A model generated the notes under the pieces. The model was not told the origin of the DNA and searched no databases. It saw only the letters and a program-made list of their open reading frames with translations. Of a stretch of DNA of 64,000 bases, positions 25,619 through 34,086 are shown in pieces. The number at the start of each line of letters is the position of its first letter. Within the stretch, counting starts at the first letter, position 1. The DNA is from Bacteroidales bacterium 6E (GTDB lineage Bacteria > Bacteroidota > Bacteroidia > Bacteroidales > Prolixibacteraceae), in NCBI GenBank assembly GCA_001270045.2, contig DF970667.1:320960-384959 (forward strand). The letters run 5' to 3'. The position numbers and the translations under genes were made by a program.

Positions 25619-25891
25619 ATGGGTGAAATTGCAATTGACTTAATGAGGATTGACAGAAAGAAATTCTTTCCCGGGATAAATGTGGAAAACAACCTGGCAG
25701 GTTTGATGGATGTTGGCCTAATGTGGTTATTTCGTTGCAATATTATCGATTGTGAAGAAATATGCAAACTTCTTACGCTCGAAGAAATGGAGTTTATAAC
25801 CGACAACAATTCTGATTTTGCGGCACGCCGGATACTGGTATTACTTATCGAAGAAAAATACATGCTTTTGAAGGCATTATCCAACCAGTAA
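25619..25891 (+). CDS. Small protein of unknown function
   Basis: 90 residues, mostly helical: MGEIAIDLMRIDRKKFFPGI, EEICKLLTLEEMEFITDNNS, AARRILVLLIEEKYMLLKAL. No homologue recognised, and no clear ribosome site. It starts 23 bp after the membrane-anchored protein on the same strand, so it may be its operon partner. Confidence 0.45.
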   Translation: MGEIAIDLMRIDRKKFFPGINVENNLAGLMDVGLMWLFRCNIIDCEEICKLLTLEEMEFITDNNSDFAARRILVLLIEEKYMLLKALSNQ

Positions 25892-26304
25892 TAGCGATTC
25901 AATAAACTGTATGGCAATTCGTGAAAGTCAAACCACAAAACTTTGCTAAAACTAATTAGCACCAACTCAAAGTTCGAACAGTTAGTACATTAGATGCATT
26001 TTTGACACTTTCCTCCAGCCTGCCTGGTTTTGGTGCTTCACAAAAATAATCTTAAGGTCAGCCTGGTTTTCATACTTAACAAAATAAAGCCTTTTGTCAG
26101 CCCGGTTGGCATATTTTGTAAAAAACCATTTGCCGTCATTTTTTCCTGCCTGGTTTTCATAGCCGACCTTAAAAACTTTTAAGTCAGCCTGATTCTCATA
26201 ATTCACTACGAAAACTTTTATATCGGCCTGATTGGCATACTCGACCGAATATACTTTTTGGGCTGAAAGCCGGCTTAATGCCAGTATCATTAAAGATATT
26301 GCCA

Positions 26305-27611
26305 CAGTAGTGTCCACTAAAAATTAAAGCTTAATTGTGCATGCCTAATTTCAGCCAAATCATCAGTAGTCTCAGCTCTTTCGAACAGCTCTCTAATCGG
26401 AGTTTTATCGAAAAGCGACATGCTGAGTATTCGGAGTACATCGAAAGTGCTTCGATTAAGCCGAAGGTCATGTTCAACTATTGCAACCAGGCAATAGGTT
26501 GCTATTGCCGTATATATTTGGACTCTAACTGCATTTTCAGAAACTCCCCAAAAGGATTTTATATGAAGATGCTGCTTGATCCATTTGAAGAAAAGCTCCA
26601 CCTGCCACCTGTTTTTATAAAGCATTGCAATGTTTTTAGCGCTGATTTCAAGCCTGTTAGTAAGATAGGTAAAGGTTCTTTTATGCTCAGTCGAATAATA
26701 AACAACTCGTCGAAGAAGACTCGGGTATTTTATTCTCGTTTGTGGACCGGTAAGTCGTATTGTCTGGTCCTTGACAATATTGTCGGAGCATTCAAGAAGA
26801 TCTTCCCCATCAATAACTTCATATTGAAGTTGTCCTCTTTCCCTAATCACAAAATTGGATCCGATAAGATTGATTGTGAACAGTCGGGAAAGGTCAAAAT
26901 AGCCGCGATCAAAGATATACCAGGCATTTGGCTCATAAGGGATCTCGTCCATGGCATTCATGTCGTGAACCCTGGCTTCGGTAATATGAATAAACGCTGG
27001 GATTTGCGTTACAACATCATAAAGGGTATGTACCTTGATTCCAGCTTTGGTTTGGCGGAAGTTTGCCCACCAGAAGAGATTCATACACAGATCGATAGTG
27101 GTGGAATCGAACGCATAGAATCTGCCATCAAGTACAAAGTCCCTGGTAATTCTCTTCCCTTGGGCAATAGATATCATTTTATAGGCAAACTCTTCAAAAA
27201 TCTTGCTGTCCCTATTGGCGTTCGCTTTCGAAAGATTGCTTCGTGTAATAACCGACTTGCCAAAACCCATATGGTAAGACTTCGGAGAATGTGCCGTCAC
27301 TATACAAATAAGTTCTCTAAGGCTTTCACAGCCAGACAGCTGACCATACATCATGATCAGAAGCTGATTCCAGCAGCTGAACGACTTGATATATTTGTCA
27401 CCTTGATAATTCATAACGATACAATCAAAAGCTCTCTTTGGCAGAAACTCGACGAGTTGACTGAAAACATATTTCCCTCGGTTCATAGCAACCTGATTTA
27501 CAAATCGGTTGCTATTTACAATTTCAAATCGATACGTTGATTTTTATGCCGTATAATTCTTATAATAAGAACATTACAGCGATATTTTAAAATTTTTAGT
27601 GGACACTACTG
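26305..27611 (-). mobile_element. IS4-type insertion sequence, 1307 bp, with 9-bp target duplication
   Basis: Terminal inverted repeats of 21 bp opening CAGTAGTGTCCACTAAAA at 26305 and, on the other strand, at 27611. Direct target duplication ATATTGCCA at 26296-26304 and 27612-27620. It holds one transposase gene. Perfect ends and duplication indicate a recent insertion. Confidence 0.95.
26317..27486 (-). CDS. IS4-family DDE transposase
   Basis: 389 residues, full length and apparently active. N-terminal DUF4372-like region (SQLVEFLPKRAFDCIV, NQLLIMMYGQLSGCESLREL) and DDE core: FYAFDSTTIDLCMNLFWWA (first D), WYIFDRGYFDLSRLFTI (second D with the DRGY text), and the Y-(2)-R-(3)-E-(6)-K region YKNRWQVELFFKWIKQHLHI (E). 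A long open frame on the opposite strand is its shadow. Confidence 0.96.
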   Translation of the reverse strand: MNRGKYVFSQLVEFLPKRAFDCIVMNYQGDKYIKSFSCWNQLLIMMYGQLSGCESLRELICIVTAHSPKSYHMGFGKSVITRSNLSKANANRDSKIFEEFAYKMISIAQGKRITRDFVLDGRFYAFDSTTIDLCMNLFWWANFRQTKAGIKVHTLYDVVTQIPAFIHITEARVHDMNAMDEIPYEPNAWYIFDRGYFDLSRLFTINLIGSNFVIRERGQLQYEVIDGEDLLECSDNIVKDQTIRLTGPQTRIKYPSLLRRVVYYSTEHKRTFTYLTNRLEISAKNIAMLYKNRWQVELFFKWIKQHLHIKSFWGVSENAVRVQIYTAIATYCLVAIVEHDLRLNRSTFDVLRILSMSLFDKTPIRELFERAETTDDLAEIRHAQLSFNF

Positions 27612-27659
27612 ATATTGCCAATATGATTTTCATGGTTATGTAATCCCGTTTAAGAAATA

Positions 27660-28397
27660 TCACTTGATTAGTACATAAAACCGTTGAATGGTTGAATAGC
27701 GATAATCTGGCCAGAAACATTGATCATTTTCATCCGAACTATTATGGGCAAGCACCACATCAGGCATCAATGCCCCATTATTCTTGACATTAAATAATAT
27801 GCTTTGATAAAGTCTGTATTGTGGATCTCTAAATTTTGTCCAATTGTCTCCAAACCCTTCTCCAGGATTAAAAATTGCAACAGCAGCAGGATTAATCATG
27901 TTAGACAGATATATTGCTTCAAATGTGGCACATGCCTCCCCGCCAATATGTAATAGCGAAAATCGTTTGGGTTTGCTAGCCGGATAATCATGATCTGCAG
28001 AACTGAGTTCGTAAACTGCCCATAAAGCAAATGGAGTGAAACTTGTTCCAAAAAATCGTTCGCCAATAAAATCAATTCCGATCCTATGTTTCTCATGTTC
28101 ATTTAACGCAATTTGTGATGGTCTGAACCCTTTGGGGCCTAATTCTTCCTTGCCAATCTGCTTAATCCCGATTAGATTATATCCTACACCAATGAAATCA
28201 GATTCCATTGCGCTTCTGACCAATTCTTCGGTCATAGAGTAATCGACATGAATAAAACTGCAATAGAGATGTGACAAATATTTAATGGCATTTCCATCAA
28301 TTCCAGAGGCAGGATAAAAAACACTGTTCTCTATGATATCTCTCAGATTAAACATTCCTGAGAAATTTTCCATCGTTATTGAGTAAATTGATTCCAT
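27660..28397 (-). CDS. Protein of unknown function
   Basis: 245 residues, not recognised. No signal peptide. Mixed alpha/beta look; notable stretches are GIDFIGERFFGTSFTPFALW and RFSLLHIGGEACATFEAIYL, with PAAVAIFNPGEGFGDNWTKF after it. Text such as 'HIGGEACATFEA' could be an active-site loop but matches no family I know. It starts on an AT-rich minus-strand run with the 28484-29023 gene about 90 bp upstream; the two may be co-transcribed. Confidence 0.65.
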   Translation of the reverse strand: MESIYSITMENFSGMFNLRDIIENSVFYPASGIDGNAIKYLSHLYCSFIHVDYSMTEELVRSAMESDFIGVGYNLIGIKQIGKEELGPKGFRPSQIALNEHEKHRIGIDFIGERFFGTSFTPFALWAVYELSSADHDYPASKPKRFSLLHIGGEACATFEAIYLSNMINPAAVAIFNPGEGFGDNWTKFRDPQYRLYQSILFNVKNNGALMPDVVLAHNSSDENDQCFWPDYRYSTIQRFYVLIK

Positions 28398-28483
28398 GAT
28401 TGCAATGTATCCAAGACAATTCAGGTCTTTTCTTAAGTTAGTTAATCTTTTATATTACAAATATTTATGAATCCAAATATTGT

Positions 28484-29023
28484 TTATTTGAAACTACACA
28501 ATTCCCATTCGGGAACTACTTCAAACCCCTCATTCGCAGCTGCATTCCTGATGTAACTATATTTGTGCCTGTGCGAATTCAAATCATCTACAAAACCCCA
28601 GCTTCGTTCATTGGAAGGTGCATTCGCATAAGTTAGAATTTTTCTGTCAACAGGGCATTGGGGTGGTGTGGGAATTTTTCCAAGACACCATAAATGCTTA
28701 AAAAAAACACCAATACTTTTTTGCGAATGTGAAATACGGAAATCAATTAATCCGGGAAAGCTACTATTCATGACACATTTTAGACTTTCAATTTCAAACT
28801 CATATCTCATTTCGTCCCAATGATTTTGATTGTAATCGTGAAATAACATACACAATTCTTGCTTCCATATGTTTCTGACCTGGAGCCTATTAGCTAATTG
28901 CGATTTTTCATATAAAACATTGCGCTTCACTGCAGCGCCAATACTCTTTTTTAATGCCTCTTCAATGGTTCGAGATTTATTGTATTTATATAGAAAATCT
29001 TCCATTGTCATCTTTTTCAACAA
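28484..29023 (-). CDS. Protein of unknown function
   Basis: 179 residues, not recognised. Basic helical N-terminus (RTIEEALKKSIGAAVKRNVL), and a C-terminal half with paired Cys/Pro (FKHLWCLGKIPTPPQCPVDR) and WGFVDDLNSHRHKYSYIRNA. No membrane segment. AT-rich; probably a cytoplasmic accessory protein next to the 27660-28397 gene. Confidence 0.6.
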   Translation of the reverse strand: MLKKMTMEDFLYKYNKSRTIEEALKKSIGAAVKRNVLYEKSQLANRLQVRNIWKQELCMLFHDYNQNHWDEMRYEFEIESLKCVMNSSFPGLIDFRISHSQKSIGVFFKHLWCLGKIPTPPQCPVDRKILTYANAPSNERSWGFVDDLNSHRHKYSYIRNAAANEGFEVVPEWELCSFK

Positions 29024-29233
29024 TTTGTAATATAGTTATTTCCTTATTTTTCTTTCAACAGCACATAATCTGTATAATTTTCGAGAGATCAAATTTTTGA
29101 ATTTACTGGTTAAGGGTGTGTTACATTTTTCGTAAAAAATTAATACTCAAATAGAATTATCCAACAATCAAAATTCATTAAGAATTTTAGGATAAACTCC
29201 AAAAGCCAATACGTTGAATTATCAAAACCCACC

Positions 29234-29554
29234 TCATGTATATTTACCTAGGAAAGCCGCAAGGAGATAGACCGAAATGATAGTTAATAAAACAGCAATT
29301 AAAGTTAATCTTTTTAACTTTTTTAATTCATAATAGTCATCATGATCTTTGTCTAAACTCTCACCTAAAATAAAAAAACTACCAAATACACTTGACCAAA
29401 ACCCAGGTTTCTCTTTGAAAATAGATTCAATTCTTTCCTTAAGATCAAATATGTAAAAATAATATATATAGAATGGAACTGCTATTAAAAAAATCAGGAA
29501 TACAAACACCAAGCATCCCTCAGCCTCTTCACGGTTATCTTGTATTCTTCCCAT
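29234..29554 (-). CDS. Small membrane protein of unknown function
   Basis: 106 residues with two membrane helices: GCLVFVFLIFLIAVPFYIYY (about 14-33) and LTLIAVLLTIISVYLLAAF (about 85-104), separated by a charged loop. Not recognised. Confidence 0.6.
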   Translation of the reverse strand: MGRIQDNREEAEGCLVFVFLIFLIAVPFYIYYFYIFDLKERIESIFKEKPGFWSSVFGSFFILGESLDKDHDDYYELKKLKRLTLIAVLLTIISVYLLAAFLGKYT

Positions 29555-30284
29555 TTGAGTTTTTAATTTTGAAATTAACTCTTACGTCTAATAAATTCAT
29601 TTTTAATATGTTATTCTATTGATTGAGAGCATTCAATAATTCCCATGCTATTTATAGATAGCCGGTGTTTTTTCTTTGATTTCAAAATTACTTTTTTCTT
29701 TATAAAATCTCTCATACTAATGATAATACTCTCAGCTGTTAATATTGGAATACAACTCCCTGATCCAAACATGTATTCATTGCCTTACCTTTGAATTAAT
29801 ATCACTCATATTGACTGTTAATAATGGATTTCTGGCCTTTTTACAAATAATTCCTGATGTGATTTTTCATGGTTGCAATATTGAAAGATCTATTTAATCA
29901 ATTAAATAGCTTTGTTTACTGCACTCCAATTTAGGGTATGTTACATACCTTCTCAAAATAAGGCACCAGTGTGGAATTTTCCAATTCAGAAAGCACTGAT
30001 AAAATCATGTAACCTTGGATCTATAATCGGGTATGTTGCTGGAGAAATTTTACATTTCAAAGCTATCTTTCGGAATAGCTTTGAAATTTCCGATTATCGC
30101 ATGAATTTAAGATATTTATTATTTTTATGGCAGTAAATTATTTGGTAACTCGAAAACAAAAAATTAAACAAACCTCATTAAATCTTTGAATATCGGGTGA
30201 AAGTCGAATTTTGGTTCGCATATTATAGAAACCTGCTGATTCAAGATGTTTTGTTGAAGTTGAATTTTATTTAGTTTACTCGTT
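29555..30284. other. AT-rich gene-free region
   Basis: 730 bp, strongly AT-rich. The longest plus-strand open frame (29912-30136, 74 codons) has no coding character. No convincing repeat was found. Confidence 0.4.
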
Positions 30285-31175
30285 ATGAATGAACAGTTAA
30301 TCAATTTCATAGATCTATGTCTCTCAGATGGGATTTTAACAGAAAAAGAAAGAGAGGTAATTTTTCGCAAGGCCAGTATATTAGGTGTTCCTGACGATGA
30401 ATGTGAAATTATTCTAAATGCTAAACTTAAAATCTCTGGTGCCAAATATGAGGTTGATGAGGGTAAAAAGACTAATACGTCTCCAAGAATTTATGTATCC
30501 CCAAAAGCCAACAAGGTTAAGTATGAAAAATTAGCCAGAGAAATGGAATGGCAAAATGAAATCGACACCTTATCAAATGATTTAGAGCTTATTAAAGAAA
30601 AAAAAGAAGCTATTCAAAAGGATTTAATTGATTTAACAAACAAAAGTGCCTCATATATTGACCACATTAAGCGACAGGATATAAAAACCATTATTTCAAA
30701 TTTGACAGGAAATTTAATGACAGAGGTTGAATCATATTTATTCAGTAAATATGAAACTGAAATAATAGTTAACAAAAAAAAATCTCCTGATCTTAGTGAA
30801 TTAGTGAGTAATAATGACGACGATACAAGTTTGAAGATGTATTTTTCAAATTGGATAAGTAAGTACCTCTATATCCCTAAACTTGATGAAAAATATCAAG
30901 ATAAAAAGCGAATTTCAACACTATATTTAGCTTTGGCACCAATTTCTTTTCTTGGATTAGGTTTCTATTATTCATTAGAATTAGGTGCTTTCATATTGTC
31001 CGGGCAATTGATCTTAGGCTACTTATATAAAAAAAAGGCTCAAAGCTATCAATCACAAAAATTAATTGTGGTTAATGATATTGCAGAATCAATTGATTAC
31101 GTGTTTGATAAAAAAATATGCATTGATGAACTCAGAAACCTGATAAAATCGCTCGCATATCACAAACAATATTAA
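30285..31175 (+). CDS. TerB-like domain protein with coiled coil and C-terminal membrane segments
   Basis: 296 residues. The first 45 match the TerB-type helical pattern (LCLSDGILTEKEREVIFRKA, ILGVPDDECEIIL), a domain common in stress and defence proteins. A coiled coil follows (about 85-125, LSNDLELIKEKKEAIQKDL). Two hydrophobic helices lie at about 208-245 (LYLALAPISFLGLGFYYSLE, LGAFILSGQLILGYL). It is 30 bp upstream of a coiled-coil gene on the same strand, likely its partner. Function inferred only in outline. Confidence 0.7.
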   Translation: MNEQLINFIDLCLSDGILTEKEREVIFRKASILGVPDDECEIILNAKLKISGAKYEVDEGKKTNTSPRIYVSPKANKVKYEKLAREMEWQNEIDTLSNDLELIKEKKEAIQKDLIDLTNKSASYIDHIKRQDIKTIISNLTGNLMTEVESYLFSKYETEIIVNKKKSPDLSELVSNNDDDTSLKMYFSNWISKYLYIPKLDEKYQDKKRISTLYLALAPISFLGLGFYYSLELGAFILSGQLILGYLYKKKAQSYQSQKLIVVNDIAESIDYVFDKKICIDELRNLIKSLAYHKQY

Positions 31176-31204
31176 AGAGAGATAATCTTAATTCGCACAT
31201 TACA

Positions 31205-31897
31205 ATGAATACATCAGTGAATATTTCAAAAGTTGTATCAGAAATGGATTCAATTAAAGGTGAGATTTCCAAAAAGAATGCTGAATTACATGACTTAGAT
31301 CAGAAAATATCTACGATTGAGAAGAAAATATTGGCAAAAAAAGTATCGATAAAGCTTGAAAAACTACTCAATTCGCTACCTAATCAAGCAATTGGAACCA
31401 TCGAATATTATAACAAATTGAATGAAAGAGTCCATTTATTTGATCGGGAAAATTTTAATAAAATTACGCGATTTCTTGATTTTGTCGAAAAAACAGAAAA
31501 ATCTTACAACCTGAATTATGAGAAATCAAGATCAAACTATTACAAGGATCCTTATTTGCCCTGCTACGATATTTGGATCAAGGAATACAATAGCCTTAAC
31601 AAATATTATAAACTTCTGGAAACTCTTATTTTTCAAGTCGATAGAGATATTGTAAAATACAATAAGGTTTATAATTTCCTTGAAGATAAAGGATTGTTTT
31701 TAACTAGTCCGGAAAAACACAACTTGCATCTTTTAGAAGAAATAAGCGATGGAGTCAGGATGATATATGGTGAACTAGATGAAATTGTTTTAAAGCTTGA
31801 TAATATTGATGAAACTTTAAGGGCAATTCAATCGGACACTTCCTCGATGGATTCACATTTATGGGATATTTCCTTTAGGGTATCTACTTTCGACTGA
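31205..31897 (+). CDS. Coiled-coil protein of unknown function
   Basis: 230 residues. Strong coiled coil at 10-55 (ISKKNAELHDLDQKISTIEK) and a shorter one near the C-terminus (LDEIVLKLDNIDETLRAIQS). No signal peptide or membrane helix. It follows the TerB-like gene by 29 bp, so the two are probably an operon; it may be a soluble partner of that membrane protein. Confidence 0.65.
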   Translation: MNTSVNISKVVSEMDSIKGEISKKNAELHDLDQKISTIEKKILAKKVSIKLEKLLNSLPNQAIGTIEYYNKLNERVHLFDRENFNKITRFLDFVEKTEKSYNLNYEKSRSNYYKDPYLPCYDIWIKEYNSLNKYYKLLETLIFQVDRDIVKYNKVYNFLEDKGLFLTSPEKHNLHLLEEISDGVRMIYGELDEIVLKLDNIDETLRAIQSDTSSMDSHLWDISFRVSTFD

Positions 31898-32270
31898 CAC
31901 CTCCTAAAGAAGTGATTTTGTATGATTGCCCTTGACAGAAAAATTGATTCTATTATTTAATGAGTTTTTTAACTTTAAATCGATTGTTTTACATTTGGAG
32001 GTTTAGTTTAGATAAAACTGACCATGTTGACCCCTCTGTTCGGATATATATTAAATTTTAAAATGTGGATTTCAAGCGAAGTCAGCATGACAATACGGCG
32101 GATGCTGATCCCATTTGCAGAATTGAAAATGTTTCTAATTTCAGATTTCCCGGGAAGACTAAAAATCATTACTATAACAGATTAATTGACAGATCGTTTC
32201 AGGACATAAAGGATGTGTCATATAAAAAGATGTCGTGGCTATTTTAATAAATCACAGCTTCACAATAAAA
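31898..32270. other. Gene-free junction between AT-rich and GC-rich blocks
   Basis: About 370 bp. No gene or repeat supported. The downstream gene at 32271 on the other strand ends here and composition changes abruptly. Confidence 0.4.
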
Positions 32271-33869
32271 TTATTTGAAGAATAGAACCCCCCTTCCCTT
32301 CCCAAACACCCTTTCCGCCATTTCCTTCACAATATCCTTTCCTTCGAGGTTGTTTCTCCAGGTGGGCGGGATGCTGTCATATCCGTTGATCAGGCCCAGG
32401 ATGTTGCCGGTGACGGCACCGGTGCTGTCGCTGTCGCCACTGTGGTTGACCGACAGCAGGACGCCTTTTTCGAAGTCGTCTTCGAAGAGCAGGGAGGCGT
32501 ATAACGAGATGGACAGGGCTTCCTCGGCCACCCAGGCGCCACCGAGGGTTTCCACCTCCTCGGCGGTCACCGTAAAGCGTCTGTGGCAGGTATCATGATA
32601 CAGCGCCAGGGCTGCCTCCACCGCCCGGGCGGTCTCTTCGCGCCGTTGCCACTCTGTCAGCAATTCCTGCGCATTCCTGATCGCGGTGATGAGCGGCACC
32701 CCTGCCGCCAGGTCGGCAATCACCGACGCCAGGAATCCCCCACTTAAATAGCCCGTCGGGTGCCCGTGGGTGATGGCCGATATTTCAACGCCCACACGGA
32801 AGGCTTCCCGGTTCCGGCCGGCATAGAGCAACCCTGCCGGGGCAATCTTCATGACTGTGCCGCAGCCTTTGCTGCTGTTGATGGGTTGACGGGGATTGCC
32901 ATAACCGCCGCTCTTCAGGGCCGTGAGCGTGGTGGTGCCGGGCGCCCGTATACTGAACAGCAGCTTCTGCCTCATCAGCCAGCTGTCGGACGAACCGGGA
33001 TTTTCCTTGCGAAGGGCACTGGCCTTCGGGGTGTATCCCTGCGTGAGTAGCCAGTTCAGGTACGACCGGTAAACGGCACGGACCAACTTTCCGGTGTTGG
33101 CCGAAAGCAGATCCATCAGGTGGACCGAAAGCAAACCTGAAGCGGTGAACAACGTCATCTGGGTGTCGTCGGTAAACTGGCCGGTGTGGTCGGGGAATTC
33201 CACATAGCCCGTGATGCCAGCCTCCCCGTGGTGGTCGCGTATGTCGCGGATGGTGTAAAACTCGACGGGAGCCCCCAGGGCATCTCCTACGGCTCCTCCC
33301 ACGAGGCAACCCGTATAGTGACTGATCGGCTTCATCGGGTTCTTCCTCCCATAGGAAAGCACAAACTCGCGCTGCCGGCGGGTCTGGGGCGAAGGACTGT
33401 ACCAGAGCGACGACTTGCTTTTCAAGGCATCGATCTTCCCAAACACGTCGTTGGGCCCTGCCAGCCCTTTCCACAGCAAGTAGCTCCCCAGCACGGTGCC
33501 GGTGCGGCCCACGCCGGCCATGCAATGAAAATAGACAGGCTTGCCAACGGCAAGGCTCCTGTCGATCAGGGCCATGATCTCGTCCATCAGCCCGTCCGAC
33601 GGCACATCCATGTCGGGGATCCCTTTCCGGTGTACCTCCACCCCTGCGGCTTTCAGATATCCTTCGTAATCGAAATAGGGATTCCCCCAGCGGTTGGTCT
33701 CGCCTTCCGCCGTCAGGTTGATCACCACCTCTATACCGGCCCTCACAAGCCCGTCGAGCCTCTGTAACGCCTCCGGCCCTTCATCCTCTGCCGGATGCTC
33801 GCCTGCCATCAAAAGGCCTTGAATCGCCCAATATGAGCCGTCGAAAGGAAGGTTGTTGTCTGCTGCCAT
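32271..33869 (-). CDS. Fusion of a tyrosine/dual-specificity phosphatase with an ADP-ribosylglycohydrolase
   Basis: 532 residues in two domains. Residues 1-175: cysteine phosphatase with the P-loop HCMAGVGRT (His115, Cys116, Arg122) and a candidate general acid in GIPDMDVPS (about 86-88). Residues about 185-530: DraG/ARH-type ADP-ribosylglycohydrolase with GCLVGGAVGDALGAPVEF, GQFTDDTQMT (metal-binding TDD) and near the end NHSGDSDSTGAVTGNILG (metal-binding DSD). It should remove ADP-ribose from a protein or nucleic acid and dephosphorylate a Tyr, Ser/Thr or small molecule. A stand-alone paralogue of the phosphatase half is encoded at 52862-53383. It is divergent from recD, with TACTTTTG (33907-33914) as its likely -7 element. 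Confidence 0.93.
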   Translation of the reverse strand: MAADNNLPFDGSYWAIQGLLMAGEHPAEDEGPEALQRLDGLVRAGIEVVINLTAEGETNRWGNPYFDYEGYLKAAGVEVHRKGIPDMDVPSDGLMDEIMALIDRSLAVGKPVYFHCMAGVGRTGTVLGSYLLWKGLAGPNDVFGKIDALKSKSSLWYSPSPQTRRQREFVLSYGRKNPMKPISHYTGCLVGGAVGDALGAPVEFYTIRDIRDHHGEAGITGYVEFPDHTGQFTDDTQMTLFTASGLLSVHLMDLLSANTGKLVRAVYRSYLNWLLTQGYTPKASALRKENPGSSDSWLMRQKLLFSIRAPGTTTLTALKSGGYGNPRQPINSSKGCGTVMKIAPAGLLYAGRNREAFRVGVEISAITHGHPTGYLSGGFLASVIADLAAGVPLITAIRNAQELLTEWQRREETARAVEAALALYHDTCHRRFTVTAEEVETLGGAWVAEEALSISLYASLLFEDDFEKGVLLSVNHSGDSDSTGAVTGNILGLINGYDSIPPTWRNNLEGKDIVKEMAERVFGKGRGVLFFK

Positions 33870-33906
33870 GAATTTCGTTTTTATGTGTTTGAATGTTTCG
33901 ATACCA

Positions 33907-33914
33907 CAAAAGTA
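33907..33914 (-). promoter_or_regulatory. Bacteroidota -7 element for the phosphatase-ARH gene
   Basis: Minus-strand TACTTTTG fits TAnnTTTG, 37 bp before the ATG at 33869. For the divergent recD gene only the near match TACTTTG around 33992 was seen. Confidence 0.45.
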
Positions 33915-34086
33915 AGGGTCTTTCTTCTATTTCCGGCGTGCATGACAAGCTTGCCGACTCCACTTTTTTGTCATTTGGATGTTGCTACTTTGTATCGGTG
34001 GCAAAACGGGCAACTGTTTAATAATATGTTATATGACCGCAAAAAGTTCTGGCAGATTTTCATATATTTCCACACTGATAACCTGA

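Larger units (their letters stand above)
25982..27633 (-). pseudogene. DUF6150-like secreted repeat protein, split by the IS4-type element
   Basis: The body (25982-26304) has about six copies of an 11-16-residue unit with the core Y-E-N-Q-A-D-L-K, e.g. VNYENQADLKVFKV and FTKYANRADKRLYFVK, typical of short secreted Bacteroidota proteins. The apparent start MDTTVAIS is supplied by the end of the IS. Joining 27633-27621 to 26304 across one copy of the 9-bp duplication restores, with no frame error, MKIILAISLMILALSRL, a good signal peptide, then SAQKVYSVEY. The gene was therefore intact until the insertion and is now cut after about nine codons. Confidence 0.88.

Noticed and set aside
26335..27540. 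401-codon open frame on the plus strand
   Set aside because: It is antisense to the IS4 transposase, whose DDE motifs are intact; its translation has no family features.
29912..30136. 74-codon plus-strand frame
   Set aside because: No ribosome site, no coding pattern and no recognisable motif in AT-rich DNA.
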